DNA of 64,000 bases, taken from [Clostridium] asparagiforme DSM 15981. GTDB lineage: Bacteria > Bacillota > Clostridia > Lachnospirales > Lachnospiraceae. Position numbers and translations under genes: made by a program. Of this stretch, positions 33,872 to 42,512 are shown in pieces. The notes beneath the pieces are model-generated. The model saw nothing but the letters and a program-made list of their open reading frames with translations. It made no database searches and was not told the DNA's origin. How positions within the stretch are numbered: the first letter of the stretch is position 1; the number at the start of each line of letters is the position of its first letter. The stretch lies in contig CP102272.1 of the NCBI GenBank assembly GCA_025149125.1, positions 2,356,001 to 2,420,000 on the forward strand. The letters run 5' to 3'.

Positions 33872-35209
33872 ATGGCAGCCGTAAACATGACGGAGGGGAG
33901 TATCCCCCGGCATTTAATCAATTATTCCCTGCCCCTGATCGCGGGGAACCTGTTTCAGCTCACCTACAATGTGGTGGATTCCATCATTGCCGGCCGGTTT
34001 ATCGGCAAGGAGGCCCTGGCGGCGGAGGGAACCGCCAACCCAGTGATGAGCATCGTGATCCTGGGGATTTCCGGAATCTGCATGGGTGCTTCCGTGCTGA
34101 TGAGCGAGTTTTTCGGGGCGGGAGAGTACGGGAAGCTGAAGCGGGAGATGTCCACCACGGTGATCTTCGGCTGCTATTTCTCCCTGGCCGTGGCCGTCCT
34201 GGGCGTGCTGCTCGCAAAGCCCCTGCTGGCTGCGCTGAACGTGCCGGAGGAACTGCTGGACATGGCTTCCACCTACCTGCGGATCATTTTTCTGGGCGCG
34301 CCCTTCACCTATTTCTACAACGCGGTGTCCTCGGCGTTAAAGAGCGTGGGGGACTCCCGGACGCCCCTGAAATTTCTGGCGTTTTCCGCGGTATTAAACG
34401 CAGTACTGGACCTGATTTTCATCGGCTGGCTGGGCTTTGGCATCGTCTGCTCCGCAACCACCACGGTGATCGCCGAGGCGGCCTCGGCCCTTCTGTGCAT
34501 CGGTTATGTTTACCGGAAGATTCCCATGCTGCAGCTGCGCGTGGGGGAATTTCGCATGGATGCCGGTCTGCTGCGCCAGACTCTGCGTTACGGCAGCGTG
34601 ACCGCGCTGCAGCAGTCCTGTCAGCCCATCGGCAAGCTGCTGATCCAGGGGGCCATCAATCCCCTGGGCGTGGATATGATCGCCGCTTTCAACGCTGTAA
34701 ACCGGGTGGACGACTACGCGTTTACGCCGGAGCAGAGCATCTCCCACGGCATCACCACCTTCGTGGCCCAGAACCGGGGGGCGAAGAAAACGAACCGCAT
34801 TCAGAAAGGCTTCGCCTGCGGCCTGCTCCTGGAGGCCTGCTATTGGGTGTTCATTTTCACGGTGATCACGCTGGTGCGGGAGCCGGTGATGCGCCTGTTC
34901 GTTACCGAGGGCAACGATGCGATTGTGGCCCTGGGCAGCAACTATCTGGCGCTGATGGCGTTTTTCTACCTGTTCCCGGCCTTCACCAACGGAATCCAGG
35001 GATTTTTCCGGGGGATGGGAAATATGAGCATCACCCTGCTCGGCACCTTCACGCAGACCAGCATCCGGGTGATTTTCGTGTATCTTCTGACGCCGCGGAT
35101 GGGGATGCAGGGCGCGGCCTGGGCCTGCGCGGTGGGGTGGAGCATGATGCTGCTCCTGGAGGTTCCCTACTACGTGTGGTTTATGCGCAAGCGGAACGGG
35201 GAAGCTTAA
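33872..35209 (+). CDS. MATE-family efflux transporter (first of three)
   Basis: A 445-residue, twelve-helix multidrug/toxin extrusion protein. The opening PRHLINYSLPLIAGNLFQLTYNVVDSIIAGRFIG and the second-half repeat ALQQSCQPIGKLLIQGAINPLG show the twofold symmetry typical of the family. MATE proteins export organic cations or metabolites using Na+ or H+. ATG 33872 has GAGGAG 10 bases upstream; earlier in-frame starts at 33854 and 33863 are poorly spaced. The upstream cre-like palindrome suggests carbon-source or LacI-type control. The MITE copy 2 begins at the last bases of the stop codon. Confidence 0.9.
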   Translation: MAAVNMTEGSIPRHLINYSLPLIAGNLFQLTYNVVDSIIAGRFIGKEALAAEGTANPVMSIVILGISGICMGASVLMSEFFGAGEYGKLKREMSTTVIFGCYFSLAVAVLGVLLAKPLLAALNVPEELLDMASTYLRIIFLGAPFTYFYNAVSSALKSVGDSRTPLKFLAFSAVLNAVLDLIFIGWLGFGIVCSATTTVIAEAASALLCIGYVYRKIPMLQLRVGEFRMDAGLLRQTLRYGSVTALQQSCQPIGKLLIQGAINPLGVDMIAAFNAVNRVDDYAFTPEQSISHGITTFVAQNRGAKKTNRIQKGFACGLLLEACYWVFIFTVITLVREPVMRLFVTEGNDAIVALGSNYLALMAFFYLFPAFTNGIQGFFRGMGNMSITLLGTFTQTSIRVIFVYLLTPRMGMQGAAWACAVGWSMMLLLEVPYYVWFMRKRNGEA

Positions 35210-35374
35210 AAATTGTAACAGTTCAGACGGCTCATCTTCTTGACCGAAAAAGAACGGTCAAGAAGCATCGGATGTCCATCCGATGTGAAAATTGACACAA
35301 AAACCCGCTTACAAGCGAGCTTGACGCGGCTTTCCGCGCCAATTTTCCCGCCGTCTGAACTGTTACTAAAAATT
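35207..35374. mobile_element. IS66-like MITE copy 2 (152 bp plus 8-bp target duplications)
   Basis: The element is 35215-35366, with perfect 16-bp ends GTAACAGTTCAGACGG / CCGTCTGAACTGTTAC. It is flanked by TAAAAATT on both sides (35207-35214 and 35367-35374). It differs from copy 1 at one base in the left end and one base in a hairpin loop. The left duplication includes the MATE stop codon TAA (35207-35209), so the insertion left the gene intact. It may act as a terminator through its hairpins. Confidence 0.85.
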
Positions 35375-35515
35375 TGGAAACTGTTGCAAATGCCATAGTA
35401 AAAGCAGCCGCATTATGATACAATAAGAAAACAATACAGGTATTGCCTGCCACCCGCCGGGCGGCGGAGGCACGGTGAAATGAATCAACATTAGAAAATT
35501 CGAGGAGGTATGCAG

Positions 35516-35938
35516 ATGTACGCAGAATTTGATGATACATTGGTGACGGGAGATGAGATGATCGATTCCCAGCACAGGGAGCTGATCGGCAAGATCAACG
35601 ATCTTTTGAGAAGCTGTGAGGAGAATGCAAACCTGAGAGCTGCGGTGCAGATGTTGAACTATCTGGCGGATTACACGGAATTCCACTTTGGGGAAGAGGA
35701 AAGACTCCAGGAGAAGATCGGCTATCCGGGCATCGCAGAGCACAAGGCAAAGCACGAGGAGCTGCGCAAGACCGTGGAGGAGCTTCACGGAATGCTGGAG
35801 GACCAGGAAGGCCCCACCCCGGAATTTGTGGAGCAGGTCAATAAGAACGTGACCGAATGGCTCTACTACCACATAAGGACATTTGACCGGTCGGTGGCGG
35901 AGTACAAATTTATGAGAGATAACGGAGACCGTCTGTGA
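35516..35938 (+). CDS. Bacteriohemerythrin
   Basis: A 140-residue non-haem di-iron protein that binds O2 or stores iron. The iron ligands are seen as H in IDSQHRELI, H-x3-E in TEFHFGEEERL, the H-x3-H in EHKAKHEELR and H-x4-D in YYHIRTFDRSV, all in the expected order. The start at ATG 35516 has GAGGAGG 7 bases upstream; ATG 35510 is too close to it. Stand-alone gene, downstream of the MITE. In anaerobes it may protect against oxygen. Confidence 0.9.
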   Translation: MYAEFDDTLVTGDEMIDSQHRELIGKINDLLRSCEENANLRAAVQMLNYLADYTEFHFGEEERLQEKIGYPGIAEHKAKHEELRKTVEELHGMLEDQEGPTPEFVEQVNKNVTEWLYYHIRTFDRSVAEYKFMRDNGDRL

Positions 35939-36039
35939 CGGACGCGCTCCCCAAAAGCAGGCAGCAGGACCGAAAGGCCCTGCTGTTTTCATGATTTGAT
36001 TGCTGTAGGCCGCTGGCCCGGCCTTTGACGGTTGCTTGT

Positions 36040-36621
36040 TTACGTTTCTTCCGTCGGAGACTCCCCTTCGCGGATCCGGGCGGCAGTTTGCGCATCCAGA
36101 AGACTTCGCAGCTCCTTTAGCAGCGGGTGGAAGGAAAAGTAGGGCTTTCCATATTCCAAATTGAAGGCGTAATCGAAATCCGGCGGATTCTTCCCCTGAT
36201 TGTGCTGCAAAATGGTCTCCGCTTTGTCCAGCGCCTTGACCAGCCGCGCCTCCTCTGTGGTGTTGCTGTTGTATTCCTGCCAGAGCGCCAGAAGATAGTC
36301 CCTCTGGCCGTCCGGCAGCAGCGAGAGCACGCGCCGCACATCCCGCTCCTCGTCCATATGTTTTTGAACCTCGTCCGGGCGGGTGGCGGCGGAAATGTCG
36401 CCGATGTAGAGCTCGCCCAGATCGTGGACCAGACACATCATCAGCGCCTTTTCCACATCCACGTGGAAGGACGGGGCCAGAAGTCCCACAAGCAGCGCCA
36501 GCCGCCAGGAGTGCTCGGCCGTGCTTTCCCGCCGCCCGTCCGAGGTCCAGGCCTCCCGGGTGACGGATTTCAGCCGCTGTGCCTGACAGATAAATGCAAT
36601 CTGTTTTTCCAGTGTGTCCAT
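36040..36621 (-). CDS. HD-domain hydrolase, YfbR-like
   Basis: A 193-residue protein with the metal-binding HD pattern: H in ESTAEHSWRLALL, HD in CLVHDLGELYIGD, and later an Asp in ALDKAETILQH. The RLKSVTREAWTSDGRRESTAEHS opening is shared with the HD_3 / 5'-deoxyribonucleotidase YfbR group, so a nucleotide phosphohydrolase role is likely. AGGGAG precedes ATG 36621. Downstream of a 105-residue hypothetical in the same orientation. Confidence 0.8.
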   Translation of the reverse strand: MDTLEKQIAFICQAQRLKSVTREAWTSDGRRESTAEHSWRLALLVGLLAPSFHVDVEKALMMCLVHDLGELYIGDISAATRPDEVQKHMDEERDVRRVLSLLPDGQRDYLLALWQEYNSNTTEEARLVKALDKAETILQHNQGKNPPDFDYAFNLEYGKPYFSFHPLLKELRSLLDAQTAARIREGESPTEET

Positions 36622-36642
36622 CTTAATTCTCCCTGTTCTGTC

Positions 36643-36960
36643 TCATTTGGCGCGCAGCTGCATGACAAACTGCTCCACCGCCTGCTCGATGGTCTGGCAG
36701 GGCAGACCGTTGTTTTTGATGCCGTTTTCCTCGATGGCGATCACATGGAAAACGTAGTTGTTCACCGGCACGTAGTCCATCTCAATCAGCATGTTGGCCT
36801 CCAGATCCTGAAGCAGAACGGCCGTGGTCTGGGTGCTGTTGATATGGCTTTGGATTTCGGACAAATACTTCAGGCAGTCCGTCTCCCGCTTAAACGCCTC
36901 GGACAGTTCGCCCAGGCGTCTGTCCCGGTCGGCTGCCGTACATTTTGTATAATGCCACAT
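36643..36960 (-). CDS. Hypothetical small protein
   Basis: A 105-residue protein, helical at the start (LGELSEAFKRETDCLKYLSEIQSHI) and with mixed character after; no motif or membrane segment. GGAGGA lies 7 bases before ATG 36960, a strong start. It precedes the HD hydrolase by 21 bases, so the pair is likely co-transcribed. No function can be given. Confidence 0.65.
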   Translation of the reverse strand: MWHYTKCTAADRDRRLGELSEAFKRETDCLKYLSEIQSHINSTQTTAVLLQDLEANMLIEMDYVPVNNYVFHVIAIEENGIKNNGLPCQTIEQAVEQFVMQLRAK

Positions 36961-37044
36961 AAGTTATTCCTCCAATTCTTCTATGATGGGCAGGCGCTGC
37001 CCGTTTCAGACACGCTCCAGGCCCGAACCTGCCTGGGTCGGGGG

Positions 37045-37626
37045 TTACATCCGCGCGGCCAGGTCAATCCGGCGGTGGATCGATCCGGCCAAGTGCCGCA
37101 GCTCTTCCAGGTCGGATTTCTTGCAGGGGAAGAGGACGTAACAATCGCTCTCAAGATCCAGGGCGGCGGTGCAGATTTCCCGGGCGCTCCATTTGCCGTC
37201 GAGGATACGGCACCACTGCTGGATATCCCCATCCTCGTCAAACCACTCCCGCTCCAGGGAAAGCCGGTTGGCGGCCATTCCGGTCAGTTTCCCCATAAAA
37301 TGCAGGAAATCCCCCAGCTCATCCTTCCAATCGCGCTCGCACACCCAGCCGCGGCTCTCCAGAATATCCACCAGCCCCAGCCACTGGATCAGCTCCAGGT
37401 CATCCGAGTCCTCGATTCCGCGCTCCTCATACCGGTCAATGTGAACTTCAAAATATCGTTTGGGGTCGGAAACACATTCCGCGGCCTCGCCCATGACCTC
37501 CTGGTCGCCGTCGGAGATTAGGCGGGCGATTTCCAGAATCGGTTGGCGGTACCCGGCCTCCCCGGCCCCGGCCGGTTTCTGGGACTCCGCTTTCTCCGGC
37601 TTGCGGAATCGGTCTAAAAATCCCAT
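37045..37626 (-). CDS. Hypothetical protein, possibly DUF6630-like
   Basis: A 193-residue acidic protein that begins with a polar tail (FRKPEKAESQKP). Its core has conserved-looking Trp/Asp pairs: ELIQWLGLVDILESRGWVCERDWKDELGDFLHFMGKL and CYVLFPCKKSDLEELRHLA. This resembles proteins annotated DUF6630, but I recall that family only roughly. GGAGGA before ATG 37626 is a good start. Downstream of it lie the small hypothetical and HD genes in the same direction. Confidence 0.6.
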   Translation of the reverse strand: MGFLDRFRKPEKAESQKPAGAGEAGYRQPILEIARLISDGDQEVMGEAAECVSDPKRYFEVHIDRYEERGIEDSDDLELIQWLGLVDILESRGWVCERDWKDELGDFLHFMGKLTGMAANRLSLEREWFDEDGDIQQWCRILDGKWSAREICTAALDLESDCYVLFPCKKSDLEELRHLAGSIHRRIDLAARM

Positions 37627-37764
37627 GAAAGTTCCTCCATTTCATTTCGCATTTCCTTAAGTATACCAGAAGCCCGGAAAAAAATACAGCACGGAATCCG
37701 CTGTCTGCGGTTTCCGTGCCGTAAGGGCCGCCTGTCTGTGGCGTCAGGGTGGGGGATAAGCCGG

Positions 37765-39750
37765 TTATTGGATCTGTTTCAGCACCTTTTCGCTGGCCCA
37801 GCCGGTGGCCGTGCGGCTGTCGTCCAGGTACAGCTCATACCACACGGAATCCATCAGCTGCCAGTTGCCGGTGCCCGTCAGCTGCCGGCCCTGGGGGGCC
37901 TGGGCCACCACCTCATAGCCGGTGCCCGGGCCGGAGCGGATGTTGGCGGCGGAGGCGGTGATCTCAAACAGGGGCGGGGCGGCCTCCGTGGTTTCAGTCT
38001 CGGCCCGGGTTTCGGCAAAGGTGGCGGAGGTCTCTTTGGCAGCTGTTTTCCGCTCCGGATCCTGCTTCATTTCCCAAAGGATTTGGCGCAGCTTCCAGGA
38101 CAGGTTGCCGGATAAGTCGCGGGCGTACAGAAACACGCCGGTGAACAGCACCGCGTTGATAAGGACCGCCAGAAGCATGCGGGTGAGGGTGAAAATCCTG
38201 CGCCGCTCAAGGCGGTTTTTGAACTGTCGCTTGAACTGGTTCAGGATCATCCAGAAGGTGCGCTCGATGCCTTTCCAGTCAAATTCCTTGCGCAGCTTGG
38301 TGGCGGAATCCCACAGGCAGCAGACGCCCAGAATCACGGGGAGCGCGATCACGGCCGCTATAAAAAACAGAGTGACCGCCATTTCAAGGGCGGCGGGCAT
38401 CCCCATGCCGGCGCAGAGGCGGGCGGTTAACTCCCGGAGGCTGAACCGGGACCAGGACGGCAGCTCATAGCCGACAAATCCGAACGTGGCCCGGGCCAGC
38501 CAGAGAGCGGCCGGAACGGCGGCGGGTATTGCGATGTAGCGCAGGTTCCAGACGATCAGCTTCACAAGCTCAAACACCCCAAAGGTAAGATAGACGGGCA
38601 GGTAGGCCAGGAAAAACAGCGGCGTAAAGCACGGCGGCAGCGGCTCGGTTTTTTCACGGCCCAGAATCCGGTCCACCTTGTCAAGGAACTTCTGGCGTCC
38701 CTGCTTCCGTTCTGCATCCTTCATCATTTTCCGGATTCCGTTGTCGTAGATGCCGAACTTGGAATACATGGTCAGGAAGTAGGAGAAGAGGAAATCGTAC
38801 TGGTCCCGGAAGCCGTACTCCCGCTGGGCAACCCTGGCCAGATCGGCGATGGTGCGTTCCCTGGCCTCCACGATCTCATACATGTAGGGGGTGAGGTTTG
38901 GGAACTTGACCAACAGCTTAAACTCCTTAAAATTGTAAAATACATCGTTTTGATCCAGCAGCTCATCCAGCTTGTTGTACAGGTCCAGAACCGGCGTGTA
39001 TTCCTGACCGCCGTCCAGGCGCAGGCCGGAGGCCTTTTCGCGCCCCGCCTTCACCAAAGTGCGGAGGGACTCGATGTCCCTGCAATTTTCCAGATCCAGG
39101 AAGCGGTAAAGGCTTTCCGACACACCGGGGAACTGTACGGCTGTGGTTCCAATGGCTGCGGCTTTTGTCAGGTAAGCCTGACATTTGCGGATTCCCAACA
39201 GGGTGGAGCGGTCGAACTGGTCCGCAACCAGCGCGCTCTTCTTTTTCTTTTCGTCCCGCTCATCCTCCCCGCCGTCCGCGCCGCGGGCGTCCAGCTTGGA
39301 CACCTTGAATTCGGTTTTGAGCATTTCCAGAATGGACTGCCTGGATTTGCGCTGCTCCGGGAAATATTCGAAGAAGAAATCGATCTCCTGCCTGCGGATG
39401 CGCCGGGTTTTGCCCACGATGCCGAAGAATTCCCGGGCAAAGTCCAGGGAAGCGTCCCCGGTCCCGTCCCCGCTTTTCTGATAATAGGCGTACAGGGCTT
39501 TGCGCAGGGAGGGGTCCCGCAGCACGGCCTCATACCGGTCCGCGGCTTCCAGATGTTGCCTGGCCTGTGCGGCCTTGTCCTCCCTGGGACTGTTCAAAAA
39601 CTGGCTCCAGCTTTTGCGCTTTTTCGCAAAGGCCTGTTCCAGTTCCTGGTCCGTCACGTCGGGACCGCTGATTTTGTAAAGGAAAAACAGGTTGAGCGTT
39701 TCGATGTCAACCCCGTACTTCCGTTTGATTTGTTCTCTGATATCGGCCAT
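37765..39750 (-). CDS. Large membrane protein with J-like N-terminal domain and C-terminal SH3 domain
   Basis: A 661-residue protein, last gene of the chaperone operon. Residues 18-92 align by eye with a J domain: LFFLYKIS for helix I, then TDQELEQAFAKKRKSW for helix II and AADRYEAVLRDPSLRKALYAYY for helices III and IV. The HPD tripeptide is replaced by SQF (residues 49-51). A soluble helical region follows to about 370, then about four membrane helices (376-400, 403-420, 450-478, 523-545), a Thr/Glu-rich linker and an SH3-type domain at about 595-660 (ASAANIRSGPGTGYEVV). My inference is that it tethers the neighbouring Hsp70 to the membrane. GGAGG precedes ATG 39750 by 12 bases. Confidence 0.75.
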   Translation of the reverse strand: MADIREQIKRKYGVDIETLNLFFLYKISGPDVTDQELEQAFAKKRKSWSQFLNSPREDKAAQARQHLEAADRYEAVLRDPSLRKALYAYYQKSGDGTGDASLDFAREFFGIVGKTRRIRRQEIDFFFEYFPEQRKSRQSILEMLKTEFKVSKLDARGADGGEDERDEKKKKSALVADQFDRSTLLGIRKCQAYLTKAAAIGTTAVQFPGVSESLYRFLDLENCRDIESLRTLVKAGREKASGLRLDGGQEYTPVLDLYNKLDELLDQNDVFYNFKEFKLLVKFPNLTPYMYEIVEARERTIADLARVAQREYGFRDQYDFLFSYFLTMYSKFGIYDNGIRKMMKDAERKQGRQKFLDKVDRILGREKTEPLPPCFTPLFFLAYLPVYLTFGVFELVKLIVWNLRYIAIPAAVPAALWLARATFGFVGYELPSWSRFSLRELTARLCAGMGMPAALEMAVTLFFIAAVIALPVILGVCCLWDSATKLRKEFDWKGIERTFWMILNQFKRQFKNRLERRRIFTLTRMLLAVLINAVLFTGVFLYARDLSGNLSWKLRQILWEMKQDPERKTAAKETSATFAETRAETETTEAAPPLFEITASAANIRSGPGTGYEVVAQAPQGRQLTGTGNWQLMDSVWYELYLDDSRTATGWASEKVLKQIQ

Positions 39751-39759
39751 TTTAACGTG

Positions 39760-40176
39760 TTACCTCCTCCCGGACTGTTTTGCCATGATTCCCAGCATAC
39801 CGTTAAACAGGCTCATGGACAGCTCTCCCAGCAGATCGGACAAGAACATGACGGCGGCGCAGGCCAGCGCAATCAACAAATAGGCGAGGGAGCCGATCAG
39901 GGAGGCAAAGAATGCCGCCAGGCCCAGGGACAGGACCCAGAGGCCGAGGGAGAGCAAAAGCAGAAGAATGTTGGCCCCGTGGATCAGCTCGATCACCATG
40001 CCGGCCAGGATGAACACCGCCAGACAGATGAGGGCTGTGCAGATTAGGATCACGCCGTACCGGACCACGATATCCAGAAATGCCTCCACCAGCGTGGTGA
40101 CGACTTTCAACACCATTCCGACGGTCAGGGCGGTCACCGCGGCCAGGCAGCAGATAAACACAAGCAGACAGATCAT
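39760..40176 (-). CDS. Small polytopic membrane protein of the chaperone operon
   Basis: A 138-residue protein that is almost entirely hydrophobic, with three or four membrane segments (about residues 2-25, 38-62, 68-95, 98-118) and a positively charged tail. No family is recognised. GGAGG lies 8 bases before ATG 40176. It follows the Hsp70 gene by 13 bases and precedes the J-like gene by 9, so it belongs to the same operon and could partner the membrane part of the J-like protein. Confidence 0.65.
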   Translation of the reverse strand: MICLLVFICCLAAVTALTVGMVLKVVTTLVEAFLDIVVRYGVILICTALICLAVFILAGMVIELIHGANILLLLLSLGLWVLSLGLAAFFASLIGSLAYLLIALACAAVMFLSDLLGELSMSLFNGMLGIMAKQSGRR

Positions 40177-40189
40177 TCCGGTTTCCTCC

Positions 40190-41845
40190 TTATTCCACGG
40201 TGGTCTCAGCGGTCCTGCGCACCGCCGTGATCCGCTCGTCCTCCGTCATCTGGTTGGAGAGGTCGAAGGTGGTCTCCAGCTTGCTGTGCCGGCACAGCTC
40301 CTCGGCCATCACGTGCAGAATCCCGGAATTGTCCAGAGCCAGCATAACCGTGATCTCCGTCCCCTTGGGCACCCGCTCGTTGAAGCGCATGTGGATCGTG
40401 GTGATGGGTTCGCGGTCCCCCAGAGGAAGGGTGGGCTCCATGCTTCTTGTCTCAAAGATGGGAAGTTCCGTTCCGGTCTGATTGTTCTGGCCGGTCCAGA
40501 AGGATCGGGTGGTGGTGGCGGGCAGCTTGTCGTTGCTCATAAGCATGTTGCAGATGACCAGCTCGTCGTCCTCGTTGTAGGCGCTGATGCCGTAGGTGCG
40601 GGAGAGCACGTTTGTGATGTTCATTTTTATGGCCCCGTATCCGGAGGTGGAGAGCGCGAATTTTTTGTCCAGGGCGCCGCCGGTCTTTAAGTTCTCCTCG
40701 GTCAGCTCTTTTACGGTTTTGCCGGTTTTCTGGGATTCCTCCAGCAGAAAATCGCTGTACTGTTTTTCATTGCGGGCGTAGATGGCGGCCCCTTTGGCCA
40801 CGGCCTCGTCGGGGTCCTGGAGCACCGGGGTAATGTGATAGTCCGCCTCGATCATTTTCGCCACCTGGGGCATCCGCGAGGAGCCGCCCACCAGCAGGAT
40901 CTTGTCGATCTTCTCCTGGGGGCAGCCCTTCTGGGCGGCGTTTTTTAACACCTCGTCCAGCAGGTTTTTGGTCCGGCTGAGCAGGTCGTGGGTCAGTTCC
41001 TCGTAGCGTTCGCGGGTCAGCTCCTCGCGGAAGCGTCCGCCGCTGCCGTTGACGGAAATGTTCACCTTTTCCCGGGCGGTCAGGGACTTCTTCCAGGTCT
41101 CCACATCCACGTACAGGGCGGCCACGGCGTCCGGGTCCTCGGACAAATCCTCGCCGTTTTCCTCCTCATAGCGTTCCGTCACATAATCCATCAGCGTCTC
41201 ATCCCAGTCCTTGCCCCCCAGGGTGTCGTCGCCTCCGGTGCAGACCACGGAAATGTCGCTGCCGTTTATGTCCATCACCGTGATGTCAAAGGTGCCGCCG
41301 CCTAAGTCGTACACCAGCACGGTCTCATGTTTGGCGCTGCCCGCCGCGCCGTAGCTGATGGCCGCGGCCGTGGGTTCGTTGATGATATTGAGCACGTTTA
41401 AGCCCGCCAGTTCCCCGGCAGTCTTGGTGGCCTGGCGCTCGTTCATGCCGAAGTAAGCGGGGCAGGTGATCACCACGTCCCGGACCTCCTGCCCCTCGGA
41501 GAGCACGCCGGTCTGGATCAGCTCGTCGTTGGCGTCCTTTACCAGCTTTTTTAAGATGTAGGCGGAGATTTCCGGAGCGCTGTAGGTGATCCCGGCCAGC
41601 GTGACCTTGTCGTTCTCCTTGCCCATTTTGCGCTTGATGAACTGGACGGTCCGGTCCGGGTCCACCTCGATGGAGCGCTTGGCCTCCATGCCCACCACCA
41701 CGTTGTCCGCGGATTCCACCATGACCACGGAGGGGGTGGTGTGATCCCCGTCGCTGTTCTTTAAGACCACCGGTTTGCCGTACTCGTCCATGTAGGCGAT
41801 GCAGGAATAAGTGGTTCCAAGGTCAATTCCAAAAACGTAATTCAT
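40190..41845 (-). CDS. Short, divergent Hsp70 (DnaK/HscA-like)
   Basis: A 551-residue Hsp70. The nucleotide-binding domain is complete: GIDLGTTYSCIAY (phosphate 1), VITCPAYFGMNERQAT, INEPTAAAISYGAA (connect 1), VYDLGGGTFDITV (phosphate 2) and LLVGGSSRMPQVAKMI (adenosine), ending near residue 362 with AVAKGAAIYA. What follows is only about 185 residues, without the usual VLPLS-type linker/SBD start and without a helical lid; the segment includes a beta-sandwich-like region up to TTFDLSNQMTEDE. ATG 41845 or 41851 are both possible. Its GrpE-like partner is encoded just upstream. Confidence 0.9.
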   Translation of the reverse strand: MNYVFGIDLGTTYSCIAYMDEYGKPVVLKNSDGDHTTPSVVMVESADNVVVGMEAKRSIEVDPDRTVQFIKRKMGKENDKVTLAGITYSAPEISAYILKKLVKDANDELIQTGVLSEGQEVRDVVITCPAYFGMNERQATKTAGELAGLNVLNIINEPTAAAISYGAAGSAKHETVLVYDLGGGTFDITVMDINGSDISVVCTGGDDTLGGKDWDETLMDYVTERYEEENGEDLSEDPDAVAALYVDVETWKKSLTAREKVNISVNGSGGRFREELTRERYEELTHDLLSRTKNLLDEVLKNAAQKGCPQEKIDKILLVGGSSRMPQVAKMIEADYHITPVLQDPDEAVAKGAAIYARNEKQYSDFLLEESQKTGKTVKELTEENLKTGGALDKKFALSTSGYGAIKMNITNVLSRTYGISAYNEDDELVICNMLMSNDKLPATTTRSFWTGQNNQTGTELPIFETRSMEPTLPLGDREPITTIHMRFNERVPKGTEITVMLALDNSGILHVMAEELCRHSKLETTFDLSNQMTEDERITAVRRTAETTVE

Positions 41846-41969
41846 AATCATATTCTCCCTTCAATCTCTGGTTATCGGTTGTAATTCATCGGTTGTATGC
41901 CGGCTGTGTTTCGGCTGTGCGCCGTCGGGACGGCGCAGGGCGCCGGAGTATGCGGTCCACATCCGCCGG

Positions 41970-42512
41970 TTACTGGAAACGGTACACGGTCACGTGTTCG
42001 GGGATCAGTACCTTATCTCCCTTGGCGTAACCCGGGGCAAGGCTGGCCTTCACCGTGCGGTCCAGTTCGGGGCTGGCGGCGGTTACCACGTTCATGGCCC
42101 GGTGCCGCCCGCCGTCAAAGGGCTGGCCCGGCTGGGTGGTAAAGGGTTCGATGTTCTGGCGTTCCAGCAGGTCCAGGATGTCCTCGTCCAGGTAGGTGAA
42201 TTCTTCCCGCAGCTTTTCGGCGTCAAGTTCGGTCCACTGCGGGGAGCTTTGGCGCTTTAGCAGCCGGCCCCGCAGCCCGATTAACTCCTTCATCGCCTGT
42301 TCCACCAGGCGGGCTGGTTGGTCTTGTTTGTAAGCTTCCAGCTCCTGGTGGAGGCGGTCGATCAGCTGGTCCTTCCGCCTAATCTGGTTTTCGATGAGCT
42401 GCGCGGTCATCTGGCACTGCTCCCGGGTGTTTAAGAGGATTTCGTTCAGGCTTAAAAGCTCCTCCTGGGTGAGGTCGTCCGGGATTAAATCCATCTCGTT
42501 TTGGTTGGTCAT
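41970..42512 (-). CDS. GrpE-like nucleotide exchange factor
   Basis: A 180-residue protein with a long N-terminal coiled coil (NEILLNTREQCQMTAQLIENQIRRKDQLIDRLHQELEAY), a central helical part and a C-terminal beta domain (HRAMNVVTAASPELDRTV, then KGDKVLIPEHVTVYRF), which is the GrpE plan. GrpE releases ADP from Hsp70. The sequence is far from housekeeping GrpE. AAAGGAG lies 8 bases before ATG 42512. It is the first gene of an operon GrpE-Hsp70-membrane protein-J-like protein; the promoter must lie in 42513-42766. Confidence 0.8.
   Translation of the reverse strand: MTNQNEMDLIPDDLTQEELLSLNEILLNTREQCQMTAQLIENQIRRKDQLIDRLHQELEAYKQDQPARLVEQAMKELIGLRGRLLKRQSSPQWTELDAEKLREEFTYLDEDILDLLERQNIEPFTTQPGQPFDGGRHRAMNVVTAASPELDRTVKASLAPGYAKGDKVLIPEHVTVYRFQ

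Noticed and set aside
33844..35295. A 483-residue open frame overlapping the first MATE gene in another frame
   Set aside because: Its composition (Gly/Arg/Ala/Pro-rich, no domain) is that of an antisense-type shadow in GC-rich DNA; the MATE frame is clearly the gene.
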